Shown piece after piece: positions 8,044-17,094 of a stretch of DNA of 64,000 nucleotides. The DNA comes from UBA4744 sp963723165 (GTDB lineage: Bacteria > Actinomycetota > Acidimicrobiia > Spongiisociales > UBA4744): contig CAVRPP010000003.1 of assembly GCA_963723165.1 (NCBI GenBank), forward strand, positions 434,001 to 498,000, in the 5' to 3' direction. The position numbers and the translations under genes were made by a program. Within the stretch, counting starts at the first letter, position 1; each line of letters starts with the position of its first letter. The notes beneath the pieces are model-generated. The model saw only the letters and a program-made list of their open reading frames with translations, did not search any database and was not told the DNA's origin.

Positions 8044-9153
8044 ATGTCCAATATCCACGGGGTGGCAGCTCAGGGTCAGAGCATCTGGATGGACGAAATC
8101 TCGAGACAACTACTCGAACCGGAGGGTCTGGCCGCAATGGTCGACGGTTCCGCCGTCACCGGGGTGACCTCAAATCCAACCATCTTTGCCAATTCCATCG
8201 TACGGTCGGCCGACTACGACGCGGCTCTGCAGGAACTGGTCGACCGTGACGCAGACACCATCGAGATCTACACCGCGCTGGTGACCAGGGACATTCGTGA
8301 CGCGTGCGACGCACTCAAGCCGGTGTGGCAAGACAAGGGCGGTGCCGATGGGTTTGTCTCCGTTGAGGTCTCCCCTCTGCTGGCCAACGAGACCGAGGAG
8401 ACGATCCAGGAAGCCCGCGACTGGTGGAAACGGGTCGACCGGCCCAACCTGCTGATCAAGGTGCCGGCCACCCCGGCCGGAATCCCGGCCGTCAGACGGC
8501 TGATCGGTGAAGGCATCTCGGTCAACGTCACCCTGATCTTCTCGCTGGAGCGGTACCAGGAAGTGATGGACGCCTACCTGGACGGCCTGGAGACCTACGC
8601 CCGCACCGGCGGCGATCTCTCCCGGATCAACTCGGTCGCCTCTTTCTTCGTGTCGCGGGTCGACTCCGAAGTGGACCAAAGGCTCAAGAGCATTGGAACG
8701 ACAGCAGCCATGGCTCTTCGGGGCAAAGCTGCAATCGCCAACGCCCGGGCGGCGTACGGTCTCTTTCTCGAGACCTTCTCCGGCGAGCGCTGGGAAGCCC
8801 TTTTGGGGCAAGGCGCTCGGATCCAACGCCCGTTGTGGGCATCGACCAGCACGAAGGACCCCGCCTATCCGGACACCATGTATGTCGATCAATTAGTGGT
8901 CGCCGACACCGTCAACACGGTCCCGGTCAAGACGATCGAGGCCTACCAGGATCATGGCAACCCGGAGCCACCAGTGTTCGGGGGGCCGGAGATCGCTGAG
9001 GCACGTGCAACCCTTGCGCAGCTGGCAGCTGTGGGGATCGACTACGAAGACCTAGTGCAAGTGCTCGAGGATGAGGGAGTCGAGAAGTTTGCAGTCTCTT
9101 ACCGGGAACTGCTCGAATCGATCGATCAGAAACGCCTGGCTATCAAGGGATAG
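8044..9153 (+). CDS. tal: transaldolase
   Basis: Transaldolase of the long actinobacterial/cyanobacterial type, 369 aa, in the pentose phosphate pathway. It moves a dihydroxyacetone unit from sedoheptulose-7-phosphate to glyceraldehyde-3-phosphate. The Schiff-base lysine is in LLIKVPATPAGIPA (about 137-150). Other family marks are GVTSNPTIFANSI (37-49), NVTLIFSLERY and TNTVPVKT-like VNTVPVKTIEAYQDHG near the end. ATG 8044 is chosen for the AAGGGAG Shine-Dalgarno 5-6 nt upstream; the frame is open further up, but without a start signal. It ends 21 nt from the convergent MFS gene. Confidence 0.96.
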   Translation: MSNIHGVAAQGQSIWMDEISRQLLEPEGLAAMVDGSAVTGVTSNPTIFANSIVRSADYDAALQELVDRDADTIEIYTALVTRDIRDACDALKPVWQDKGGADGFVSVEVSPLLANETEETIQEARDWWKRVDRPNLLIKVPATPAGIPAVRRLIGEGISVNVTLIFSLERYQEVMDAYLDGLETYARTGGDLSRINSVASFFVSRVDSEVDQRLKSIGTTAAMALRGKAAIANARAAYGLFLETFSGERWEALLGQGARIQRPLWASTSTKDPAYPDTMYVDQLVVADTVNTVPVKTIEAYQDHGNPEPPVFGGPEIAEARATLAQLAAVGIDYEDLVQVLEDEGVEKFAVSYRELLESIDQKRLAIKG

Positions 9154-9174
9154 CTCTCACCAGGCTCGGCCGGA

Positions 9175-10815
9175 TCAACCCCCGTTGAGCGGAATCGAGC
9201 CGTCGGTGCGGTGGTACTGGTCGTGAGCGGCGATGAGCGGTTCCCACTCGGGATGATCCACATCGACGGCCACCAGATGGCGGCTGCGCGGTCCGCCGTC
9301 CCGGTCGAATGATCGTGCCTGGCGTATGAGCTTCGCCGAGGCATCGTCGATCCTCCGGTGTTGGGCGAGATGCTCCTCCCACGAGACACACACAAACACC
9401 TCGGTGATCCGGTGCGGGTCTTCGCTGTTCCGGTAGAGCCGCCACCGGTACGCACCCGTTCGTAGGCGTACGTTGCGGACCTCGCTCATCAGCTCAACGA
9501 ATTCCTCCAGATCGGCGCGGTCGATCTGCCAGGTGTTGGCGATCATCACCGGTCCTCCCTCCGTATCAACGTGGGGCGGGGCGGGCCGATCTTCCGTGTA
9601 CTCAGGCGTGTCGATCTCGTCCAGCGAGGGAACCCGGAACCGAGGCGCTGCTAGGCCCAGAGCTATCGCAACCGTCGAGAAGGCAACCATTGCCCCACCG
9701 GCCCCGATGCCGTCGGCCAAAACCCCCGACATGATCGATCCGATTGGATAGACACCTGAGAAAGCCAGCAGGTAAAGGCTCATTGCCCGACCGCGGATCC
9801 AATCCGGGGCCATCATCTGGCTGCTTGCATTGAGCGTGGTGAGGGTCAGCACCCAGCAGGCGCCCGCCACCAGCATCCCGAGGACGGCGACTGGTGCCGA
9901 CGGGGCGAGTCCGACTGAGATCCCCGCTGCCCCGAAAACAACGATGGTGACCGGCACCGACCGCGCTCCCAACCGTCCGACCACCCGCGGGCGGATCAGG
10001 GCTCCGATCAAAGCTCCGGCCCCCATGAAGCCCAGCAGGATCCCGTACATGGTCTCCGAGCCGCCCAATTCGCTCGTTCGGTTGGGCAAGGTGGCTTGCA
10101 CTGCCGAAGAGCTGATCGCAAACAGGGAAACCAGGGCCAGCAACCGGCGAAACGCTGGAGTGAATTGGGCGTACCGGATCGATTGACCGATAGCGTTCGT
10201 CATCGATGTGTGTTCCGGTACCGAGAGGGCCAGCCGACTCCCGATCACCGCGATCACGGCTATGACGGCTACATAGGAGACGGCGTTGAGGCCAAACCCC
10301 AACTGGGGGCCCGCCGTAGCAACGATCACTCCACCCAGGGCCGGCCCAACCGCCCGGGCGACATTGAATCCTGCCGAGTTGAGGGCCACGGCGCTGGCGA
10401 CCATTCCTCGTGGTACAAGATCGGGGACCAGAGCTTGCCAGGCAGGCAGGTTGAACGCCATCCCCACTCCCATCACCAACCCCAACCCGAGCAGCAACCC
10501 CGGCGTGATCAGATCGGTGGCCGTGAGAATCGCCATAGCGGCGGCGGCCGAGCCCATCAGGGACTGGGCGACCAGCATCACCTTGGTCCGATCGATGGTG
10601 TCGGCCACCACCCCGGAAATGAGCGCTAGAAACAAAAGGGGTAGAAGGTTGGCAGCCACCATCAGCCCCACCCAGGTGGCGGAGGAGTTGGTGAGTTCCT
10701 TCATCAACCAGGCGGCCGCCACCGTCTGCAGAAACGAGCCGACATTCGAGAAGAGAGCGGCGAGCCAGATAGCGCGGTAGTACGGCAGCCGCAGCGGAGC
10801 GATGGCTTGTGACAT
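9175..10815 (-). CDS. MFS_3-type exporter with C-terminal monooxygenase-like domain
   Basis: Twelve-helix MFS protein of the transmembrane secretion effector type (enterobactin exporter-like), 546 aa. Residues 1-400 hold the permease, starting APLRLPYYRAIWLAALFSNVG. Residues about 420-546 are soluble, beginning near MIANTWQIDRADLEEFVELM, and look like the ferredoxin-like antibiotic biosynthesis monooxygenase fold often fused to this family. The substrate is unknown, perhaps a siderophore or drug. ATG 10815 has a TACACT box 8 nt upstream, consistent with leaderless initiation. Confidence 0.87.
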   Translation of the reverse strand: MSQAIAPLRLPYYRAIWLAALFSNVGSFLQTVAAAWLMKELTNSSATWVGLMVAANLLPLLFLALISGVVADTIDRTKVMLVAQSLMGSAAAAMAILTATDLITPGLLLGLGLVMGVGMAFNLPAWQALVPDLVPRGMVASAVALNSAGFNVARAVGPALGGVIVATAGPQLGFGLNAVSYVAVIAVIAVIGSRLALSVPEHTSMTNAIGQSIRYAQFTPAFRRLLALVSLFAISSSAVQATLPNRTSELGGSETMYGILLGFMGAGALIGALIRPRVVGRLGARSVPVTIVVFGAAGISVGLAPSAPVAVLGMLVAGACWVLTLTTLNASSQMMAPDWIRGRAMSLYLLAFSGVYPIGSIMSGVLADGIGAGGAMVAFSTVAIALGLAAPRFRVPSLDEIDTPEYTEDRPAPPHVDTEGGPVMIANTWQIDRADLEEFVELMSEVRNVRLRTGAYRWRLYRNSEDPHRITEVFVCVSWEEHLAQHRRIDDASAKLIRQARSFDRDGGPRSRHLVAVDVDHPEWEPLIAAHDQYHRTDGSIPLNGG

Positions 10816-10823
10816 GGTCCCCG

Positions 10824-10829
10824 AGTGTA
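10824..10829 (-). promoter_or_regulatory. -10 box TACACT of MFS_3 gene
   Basis: TACACT on the minus strand ends 8 nt before ATG 10815, placing the transcription start at the start codon. GGGGA between them could also serve as a weak ribosome site if transcription starts earlier. Confidence 0.45.
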
Positions 10830-11021
10830 GGAAGCGCTCGACTCTTCGGGTTCACGAACACGATTGGGGGGCCGCCCGCCTCGGATCGCTGGTGCTCCCG
10901 CCCAATCGCAAAACGGATCCACTCGGTGACCGATGCCTCTATGCCCCGGAAGTCCATTGGCATACGGTTGTCGTACGGAACGCCGACCGACCCGTTTCAC
11001 TGGTAAAGCACGGAGGGCCGC

Positions 11022-11495
11022 GTGTCGGTACAAGACACGTACATCGACTCGTTCACCGAGTTTGTGGAGAGCGCAGAACCGAGGTTGCGGCGGGCCCTGG
11101 TGGCTCGTTACGGCTACCAGGAAGGCAGAGAAGCGGTGGCAGAGGCCCTCGCCTATGCATGGGAGCACTGGGAGCGGGTCGCCGGTATGGAAAACCCGGT
11201 TGGCTACCTCTACCGAGTGGGACGCACCCGGGGAACCTGGGGATTTCGGCGACCGGTGCAACTCCCCCGCGCGGAGGCTTCGGCCGACCCGTCCTGGTTC
11301 GAGCCGGCGCTCCCCGCGGCAGTTGAGCACCTCCCGAGCAAACAACGGACCGCCGTGATGCTCGTCAAAGCCCACGGCTACACGTACGACGAAGCCGCCG
11401 ACGTCATGGGCATTGCCCGGACCTCGGTTCAGAAACATGTTGAGCGGGCCCTGCAGAAACTCCGCAAAACCCTTGAGGTGACAAGCGATGCATGA
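11022..11495 (+). CDS. ECF-type RNA polymerase sigma factor
   Basis: Small group 4 sigma factor, 157 aa. Region 2 occupies about residues 12-75 (EGREAVAEALAYAWEHWERV). Region 4 is clear at about 103-151: LPSKQRTAVMLVKAHGYTYD, then EAADVMGIARTSVQKHVERA and LQKLR, the helix-turn-helix that reads the -35 box. The start is GTG 11022 with GGAGGG 5 nt upstream. The last 8 nt overlap the next gene, a membrane protein with a cytoplasmic N-terminus, so the pair looks like sigma and its membrane regulator. It would switch a regulon in response to an outside signal; targets are not visible. Confidence 0.9.
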   Translation: MSVQDTYIDSFTEFVESAEPRLRRALVARYGYQEGREAVAEALAYAWEHWERVAGMENPVGYLYRVGRTRGTWGFRRPVQLPRAEASADPSWFEPALPAAVEHLPSKQRTAVMLVKAHGYTYDEAADVMGIARTSVQKHVERALQKLRKTLEVTSDA

Positions 11496-12954
11496 CCTTG
11501 ACGATCAACTCCGCGAGTTCGGTTCATTCGTAGATGACGCCGTCGAAACCGTGCGAGCGACGGAGGTCACGATCCCTCACGCCACGCCGGTTCACCAACC
11601 GCCGCGGCACCGCCTAGCGATCGCCGGCGCAGCCGCCGCCGTGGTCGTGCTATTCATCGCTGCCGCGGTTGTGCTTGGCCCCTTCGGGTCGGAAGCGCCC
11701 TATGTGGAGGAACCGATCACGGCTTCTATCACAACCACCACGAGCGAGGCTGCGGCTCCGGCATCGCCGGCGATGTCGTGGACCCGCGTCGAGTCGGATG
11801 CGTTCGGTGGTTCCGACGACCAGTTGATCAGAGACATCGCGATCGGCGGACCCGGGTTGGTGGCCGTCGGAGCAGACGGCTCGGGTGGCGATCTGGATGC
11901 CGCCGTGTGGTACTCGACCGACGGGCGCGTTTGGACGAGAGTCCCGCACGACGAGCTGGTCTTCGGAGGACCCGGAGACCAATACCCGATGGCAGTGGCG
12001 GCAGGCGGGCCGGGGTTCGTGGCTGTAGGAGATGACAGCACGCCGGATGGAACAGCCGGCATCACGGCCGTTTGGACCTCTGAGGATGGGATCACCTGGA
12101 GCCGAGTTCTCCACGACGAAAGTGCTTTCGGCGGCGAGGAACAAGTCAACGTCTTCATGAAGGATGTCACCGCTTTCGGGTCGGGTCTCGTGGCCGTGGG
12201 GTTGGAATGGAGGGACAGCCAGGCAGACGCGGTGGCTTGGACCTCTCCCGACGGGATCATCTGGGAGCGAGTCCCGCCCAACGAGACGGTATTCGGTGGG
12301 CCCCACGATCAGGCCATGTGGGCAGTGGTGCCAGCCGGACCCGGACTGGTAGCGGTCGGACAAGGCGGTAACATCTTCAACGCTGGCCCCGACCAACCGG
12401 CGGCCGTTTGGGTGTCGACCGACGGGCGCGACTGGTCCCGGGTGCCCGACCAGGCAGCGCTCCTCAGCGGATTCTCACAGCAAGGTGGCGAAGGCCCTGC
12501 AGGGTTCACCGGGGATTGGGCCCGCATGGACGATGTGGCGATCGGCGGTTCCGGCGTTGTGGCGGTTGGCCGAGTCGGCAGATGTGAGGTTCAGTGCGAT
12601 GAAGACGGCGCCGCCTGGACCTCCACCGACGGTATCACCTGGCAACGGAGCCTCGTCGAAACAGTCGACGGTGTCCGAATCGACGACATGTGGGCGGTGG
12701 CCACCCTCGATGATGTGCAAGTCGGTGTCGGCAACGGCTCGGACAGCAACGGGGAATTCGGACCAGCCGTGGCATGGACATCGAACGACGGAGGCGACAC
12801 CTGGAGTCGAGTTCCCCACAGCGGCACCACCTTTGGAAAGATCTCCGAAGGGCCCAACTTAATGTTTGCTGCGGTCGAGTTCGGACCCGATCTGATCGTG
12901 GTGGGGAGTTGGGGATCGAATGCCGCGGTGTGGATAGCAACCATCGAAGAGTGA
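11488..12954 (+). CDS. membrane-anchored beta-propeller protein, putative anti-sigma partner
   Basis: 488 aa. Residues 1-41 are cytoplasmic and partly acidic, 43-64 form one transmembrane helix, and the rest is outside. The outer part is a run of about seven repeats, each with a G-(L/V/F)-VAVG strand (LVAVGADG, FVAVGDDS, LVAVGLEW, LVAVGQGG, VVAVGRVG and two weaker) and six Asp-box motifs of the form S-x-DG-x-x-W. This matches BNR/sialidase-like beta-propellers, probably seven-bladed. No glycosidase active site was recognised. The 8-nt overlap with the sigma gene suggests the short N-terminus holds the sigma factor while the propeller senses an external ligand; this is inference, since no zinc anti-sigma motif is present. 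Confidence 0.85.
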   Translation: MHDLDDQLREFGSFVDDAVETVRATEVTIPHATPVHQPPRHRLAIAGAAAAVVVLFIAAAVVLGPFGSEAPYVEEPITASITTTTSEAAAPASPAMSWTRVESDAFGGSDDQLIRDIAIGGPGLVAVGADGSGGDLDAAVWYSTDGRVWTRVPHDELVFGGPGDQYPMAVAAGGPGFVAVGDDSTPDGTAGITAVWTSEDGITWSRVLHDESAFGGEEQVNVFMKDVTAFGSGLVAVGLEWRDSQADAVAWTSPDGIIWERVPPNETVFGGPHDQAMWAVVPAGPGLVAVGQGGNIFNAGPDQPAAVWVSTDGRDWSRVPDQAALLSGFSQQGGEGPAGFTGDWARMDDVAIGGSGVVAVGRVGRCEVQCDEDGAAWTSTDGITWQRSLVETVDGVRIDDMWAVATLDDVQVGVGNGSDSNGEFGPAVAWTSNDGGDTWSRVPHSGTTFGKISEGPNLMFAAVEFGPDLIVVGSWGSNAAVWIATIEE

Positions 12955-12979
12955 GTGGCCCCCAAGAAGGAGGGCAACG

Positions 12980-13549
12980 ATGAAGAAACTGATGATGATG
13001 CTGGTAGTTATCGCACTGCTGATGTCGTTTCCGGTTGCGGCGGTGGCAAAGAAACCGGCACAACCGCCGGGCCAGGAGCCGTTCCCAGGTCTGACATGTC
13101 AGGCGTGGTTCGAGTCTCATGATGATACCTTGTGGCAAGTTGGCATCCCAGGCGATTTCCCAGTCGACGACGGCGATTTCCGGGTGACCTTGACCCCGGC
13201 TCAACCTGCAGCGTGCATAGATGTGACATCAGCAGTGGCAGGTGTGTGGAATTTCGAGATTGATGCTGTAAAGGTGGCGTCGTTCAACATGCAGATCAAG
13301 GACAGCGTTCCGGGCGACATGTGCTGGCGTGACGCGTGGAGTAACAAGAAGGCGAACCTCCCCGACTTGCTGAGCACGCCCGAGATACCCATAGCAACGA
13401 TCAACGCCTGCCCAGGAGATGACTTCACAGACGGTGGCTATGCCGAGCCCAAACCAAGCATCGACCACCCCCTGGTCTTTGGGGTGGCCTACTCCCCGGA
13501 GAGGCGCGCCGAAAACAGCAGCCTGACTATCACCGTGACTCTTCCGTAA
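12980..13549 (+). CDS. secreted protein of unknown function
   Basis: 189 aa with a classical signal peptide (MKKLMMMLVVIALLMSFPVA, cleavage near AVAKK). The mature part is beta-rich and holds cysteines at five places (LTCQ, AACID, DMCWRD, NACPG), so disulfides are likely outside the cell. No family was recognised. GAAGGAGGG 5 nt before the ATG is a good ribosome site. It lies 25 nt after the propeller gene on the same strand, so it may be co-transcribed and secreted under the same sigma system. It is convergent with pcrA. Confidence 0.8.
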   Translation: MKKLMMMLVVIALLMSFPVAAVAKKPAQPPGQEPFPGLTCQAWFESHDDTLWQVGIPGDFPVDDGDFRVTLTPAQPAACIDVTSAVAGVWNFEIDAVKVASFNMQIKDSVPGDMCWRDAWSNKKANLPDLLSTPEIPIATINACPGDDFTDGGYAEPKPSIDHPLVFGVAYSPERRAENSSLTITVTLP

Positions 13550-13643
13550 CCGCAGATCCTCTAGATCGCCGTCGGATTGCGGGTGGTACGACCACGGGCG
13601 GAACGGGGATTCGAGCCGGATGGGAGAAGGCGACCGTCGCAGG

Positions 13644-13659
13644 CCGGCTGGCCAGCCGG
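13644..13659. repeat. 16-bp perfect palindrome
   Basis: CCGGCTGGCCAGCCGG is fully self-complementary, in the 219-bp gap between convergent genes. It may be part of a terminator or a repeat element. Confidence 0.35.
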
Positions 13660-13704
13660 TTCGGCCTCCACCCTCTCCGCTTCGCTGCCTGCCGGCAGCT
13701 CCGC

Positions 13705-13728
13705 GCCTCTCCCGCCGGCGGGAGAGGC
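13705..13728. terminator. 24-bp perfect palindrome between convergent genes
   Basis: Two 12-nt arms, GCCTCTCCCGCC and its exact complement, abut with no spacer 40 bp beyond the pcrA stop. As RNA this would be a very stable hairpin in either direction, so a bidirectional terminator is plausible, but no T-tract follows. The surrounding sequence is pyrimidine-rich on the plus strand. Confidence 0.4.
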
Positions 13729-13768
13729 TGGGATTCACCCCCTCAATCTGCTGCCGTCCGCTACCTTC

Positions 13769-16012
13769 TCACGCCTTCTTCAGCGGCGCCCAGGCCAGCA
13801 ACAACCGCTTCTGGCCTTGCTGGTCGAACTCGACGGTAGCTTCGGCCCGATCACCGGTGCCGGTGATCTCAAGCACCACACCCGTCCCCCACTTGTTGTG
13901 GAGCACCCGGTCCCCCGGCACGATCTCCGATGCGTCGACGGTCGGATGGGCGTTGGTCGGCTCGCTCTCGTATTTGGCTCGTCGCTGCCGCTTGTCGATC
14001 TTGGTCACCAATTCCTCGGGGATCTCGGAGAGGAAGCGGCTCGGCGGGTTGTAGTTGGTACCGCCCCACAGCATGCGGCTCCAGGCGTTGGTCATGAAGA
14101 GACGGTCCTGGGCCCTGGTGATCCCGACGTAACAGAGGCGCCGTTCCTCTTCGAGCTCCGAGGGGTCCCCAAGGGACCGCACATGGGGAAAGACCCCGTC
14201 GTCGAGTCCGATCATGAAGATGATCGGAAACTCGAGGCCCTTGGCGTTGTGCAAGGTCATCAGGGTGACGGTGGCAGACCCTTCTTCGAGTTCGTCGATA
14301 TCCGCGACCAGACTGATCGACTCCAGAAACAGCTCCAGACGGCGCAGTCCATCGAGATCGTCCCAGGCCTCGTCACCGATGATCGAACCTTCAGCGCCGA
14401 TCTCGTACTCCTCTGCGACCGTGCCCAATTCCCGAACGTTCTCGACTCGCCCCAGCGCCTCGATCGTTTGTTCGACCTGGAGTTCCGCTAGGTATCCGGT
14501 GGACTCGAGGACTGCCTCAACAGCAACCTTGGGCCCATCTTCGGCCTTGGCACGCAAGACGTCGATCAGGGCCAGGAACTCCTTCACCTGTTTGCGGGCC
14601 CGGGCGGACAGATTCGGTGCGTCGTCGACCTGCTGCAGGCCATCGTGAAACGACACACCGAGACCTTGGGCAAACCGGTCGAGGTGGCCGAGCGAGGTGG
14701 CGCCCAGCCCTCGCTTGGGGACGTTGATGACCCGCTTGAGGGCAACCTGATCGTCCGGGTTGACCAGCACCCGCAGGTAGGCCAGCACGTCCTTGACTTC
14801 CCGCCGGTCGTAGAACTTGACGCCGCCCACGACCGCATACGGGATGCCGTACCGGACGAAGACCTCTTCGAGCACGCGGCTCTGGGCGTTGGTCCGATAG
14901 AAGACGGCGATATCCGAAGCCAACCGGCCTTCGTCCTCGAGGGCGTTGATCTGCTCTGCGACGAAAGCTGCCTCATCGCGTTCATCCTCGGCCTCGTAAC
15001 GGTTCAGCAGCTCACCCCGTCCTCGATCGGTCCAGAGGTGCTTGGGTTTTCGCTCATCGTTGTTGGCGATGACCGAATTGGCAGCCTCCAGAATGACCTC
15101 CGTCGACCGGTAGTTCTGACCGAGAACCACGACCCGGGCGTCCGGGTAGTCACTTTCGAAGTCGAGGATGTTGCGGATGTCGGCGCCGCGAAACCTGTAG
15201 ATGGACTGGTCGCTGTCACCAACCACGCACAGATTGCGATGCTGAGCAGTGAGTTGTCTCACCAGCGTGTACTGGGCGCGGTTCGTGTCCTGATACTCAT
15301 CGACCAGGACATACTGAAAACGACGCTGGTAGTGGTCCAAAACGTCAGGAAAGGCTCCGAACAACTCAACGGTGATCATCAGGAGATCGTCGAAGTCCAT
15401 CGCGGAGGCTTCCAGCAGGCGCTGCTGATACAACCGGTAGACATCGGCCACTTGCTCGTGATAGAACCCGGTCCCCTGCTGGGCGAAGGACTCGTAGTCG
15501 ATCAGTTCGTTCTTGGCGTCGGAGATGGCCGCCCGGATATTGCGCGGGGGAAACCGCTTGGGGTCCATGTCGAGATCACGCACGCACATCGTGGCCAACC
15601 GGAGGGCGTCGGCATCGTCATAGATGGAGAACGACGAGCGGTAGCCGAGGCGAGGTGCTTCTCGCCGCAGGATGCGAGCACAGGCACTGTGGAAAGTCGA
15701 AACCCACATCGCCCGTACGGCCCCACCGACCAACCTCTCGACCCGTTCCTTCATCTCGTTGGCAGCTTTGTTGGTGAAGGTGATGGCCAGAATGGATTGA
15801 GGCGGAACACCCAGATCCCGGATGAGGTGCGCGATCCGGTAGGTCAATACTCTCGTTTTCCCGGATCCGGCGCCGGCCACGACCAGCACCGGGCCTTCGG
15901 TGGCGGCAACTGCCTCGCGCTGGACGGGATTCAAAGAGTCGAACAGCGGCGATTGGGCAGGGTCGGCTTCAACCGCAAACAGGGCGTCGTCGGATGAGGC
16001 GAAGGATTGCAC
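13769..16012 (-). CDS. pcrA: ATP-dependent DNA helicase UvrD/PcrA
   Basis: Superfamily 1A 3'-5' helicase, 747 aa, typical length. Walker A is AGAGSGKTRVLTYR (about 46-59), motif Ia ITFTNKAANEMKERV, motif II VDEYQDTN (about 237), motif III GDSDQSIYRFRGAD, motif IV QNYRS, and motif VI VGITRAQDRLF. It unwinds DNA during nucleotide-excision and mismatch-type repair and clears proteins from DNA. The C-terminus ends with the Tudor-like RNA-polymerase-binding segment (PGDRVLHNKWGTGVVLEIT). The GTG start at 16012 has TACCAT 6 nt upstream and no Shine-Dalgarno, so it is probably leaderless. Confidence 0.96.
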   Translation of the reverse strand: MQSFASSDDALFAVEADPAQSPLFDSLNPVQREAVAATEGPVLVVAGAGSGKTRVLTYRIAHLIRDLGVPPQSILAITFTNKAANEMKERVERLVGGAVRAMWVSTFHSACARILRREAPRLGYRSSFSIYDDADALRLATMCVRDLDMDPKRFPPRNIRAAISDAKNELIDYESFAQQGTGFYHEQVADVYRLYQQRLLEASAMDFDDLLMITVELFGAFPDVLDHYQRRFQYVLVDEYQDTNRAQYTLVRQLTAQHRNLCVVGDSDQSIYRFRGADIRNILDFESDYPDARVVVLGQNYRSTEVILEAANSVIANNDERKPKHLWTDRGRGELLNRYEAEDERDEAAFVAEQINALEDEGRLASDIAVFYRTNAQSRVLEEVFVRYGIPYAVVGGVKFYDRREVKDVLAYLRVLVNPDDQVALKRVINVPKRGLGATSLGHLDRFAQGLGVSFHDGLQQVDDAPNLSARARKQVKEFLALIDVLRAKAEDGPKVAVEAVLESTGYLAELQVEQTIEALGRVENVRELGTVAEEYEIGAEGSIIGDEAWDDLDGLRRLELFLESISLVADIDELEEGSATVTLMTLHNAKGLEFPIIFMIGLDDGVFPHVRSLGDPSELEEERRLCYVGITRAQDRLFMTNAWSRMLWGGTNYNPPSRFLSEIPEELVTKIDKRQRRAKYESEPTNAHPTVDASEIVPGDRVLHNKWGTGVVLEITGTGDRAEATVEFDQQGQKRLLLAWAPLKKA

Positions 16013-16018
16013 GGGTCG

Positions 16019-16024
16019 ATGGTA
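16019..16024 (-). promoter_or_regulatory. -10 box TACCAT of pcrA
   Basis: TACCAT on the minus strand, with 6 nt to GTG 16012. This matches the TANNNT leaderless pattern seen at several other genes here. Confidence 0.45.
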
Positions 16025-16033
16025 CCTGCCTGC

Positions 16034-16069
16034 TCCTGCCTAATCACACGCGTGTAACCGCAGGCAGGA
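16034..16069. promoter_or_regulatory. nested inverted repeats upstream of pcrA
   Basis: The outer arms TCCTGCCT (16034-16041) and AGGCAGGA (16062-16069) enclose the palindrome ACACGCGTGT (16046-16055). They lie between the histidine kinase 3' end and the pcrA promoter, on the same strand. This could terminate the kinase transcript or bind a pcrA regulator. Confidence 0.4.
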
Positions 16070-16088
16070 AGTCCCGCGATCCGGATGG

Positions 16089-16967
16089 TCAGCGGACGGT
16101 GACTTCGACCGATCCGTCGGGCCGCACGACCCGACCTTCTTCCTCATCGGCCGTCGGATCAGGTGGTGACGTCCGCATCGTGAAGCAGAAGCGGCTTCCG
16201 GTCGGGAACCGATGCTCGTACCAGAGGTCGCCGCCCATCGCCCGCGCCAGTCGCAGAGCGATCGGGAGACCCAGCCCTATCCCCTTGTCGGAACGGGCGT
16301 CGCCTTTCGAAAGCTGCTCGAAATGGGTGAACACCCGATCGACATCCTCCTCCGGGATCCCCGGGCCGTTATCGGAAACCACGACGAGATAGAACTCTCC
16401 GTAGGGACTGCCCTCGACGAGGACCTGGTCGCCGCCGTACTTGTGAGCGTTCTCCACCAGATTCCGCAGCACCTGCTGGACCCGCCGCTCGTCGGCAAAC
16501 ACCGAAACACCCCCGGGAATGGCCACAGCGGCTTCGCGGGCCGTTCCCGGAGGCAGGATCGCATTGGTCACATCGTGAGCGACTTCGGACAGGTCAAACA
16601 TCCCCAAGTCCAGCCTGAGCCTGCCCGCTTCGAGCCTGGGGATCACCAGTACGTCCTCAACCAGCTCGGAGAGGTGTACGGCTTGTTTGTTGATGATGGT
16701 CAGGAATTCATCGACCTCTTCGCCGGGCAGGTTCTTCCACGATTCGAGGAGGGTATCGGTGAATCCGGCGATCGAAGTCAAAGGGGTTCGCAGCTCATGG
16801 CTGACCATAGAAACGAACTCGTTCTTCATCCGCCTGGCGCGATCGGCCGACTGGGTAGCGAATTGCTCCCGCCCCCGGGCTGCCCGAACCGCCCGGATGG
16901 CGGCAACGACGGCAACCAACGCTGCCACTACGGCACTGCCACCTATCAGTTCAGGCAGGTGCTCCAT
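16089..16967 (-). CDS. sensor histidine kinase
   Basis: 292 aa. One N-terminal membrane helix (about 9-27) and a short linker lead to the HisKA domain with the phosphorylated His57 in MVSHELRTPLTS. The HATPase_c domain follows: N box VENAHKYGG, G1 VVSDNGPGIPEE, F box VFTHFEQ, G2 KGIGLGLPIA. There is almost no periplasmic sensor part, so the signal is either membrane-borne or supplied by partners. It is the last of three same-strand signalling genes, 127 nt after the receiver-GAF regulator. Autophosphorylation and transfer to that receiver or to the CheA-type receiver is the simplest model. Confidence 0.92.
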   Translation of the reverse strand: MEHLPELIGGSAVVAALVAVVAAIRAVRAARGREQFATQSADRARRMKNEFVSMVSHELRTPLTSIAGFTDTLLESWKNLPGEEVDEFLTIINKQAVHLSELVEDVLVIPRLEAGRLRLDLGMFDLSEVAHDVTNAILPPGTAREAAVAIPGGVSVFADERRVQQVLRNLVENAHKYGGDQVLVEGSPYGEFYLVVVSDNGPGIPEEDVDRVFTHFEQLSKGDARSDKGIGLGLPIALRLARAMGGDLWYEHRFPTGSRFCFTMRTSPPDPTADEEEGRVVRPDGSVEVTVR

Positions 16968-17094
16968 AACGCTTCAGCCTCCAGCTGAGCAGCCGGTTTG
17001 CTGCCCATATGAGCTATCGACAGGTATCCCGGCGAGGTTGAGCCGTTCGAACCGACTCCCCCGCGTCGGCGGGCAGAGAATGGGTGCCCGGCGA

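Noticed and set aside
13590..13625. tRNA T-loop-like string GGCTCGAATCC on the minus strand
   Set aside because: The flanking bases do not form a T-stem, and no anticodon or acceptor stem can be built around it.
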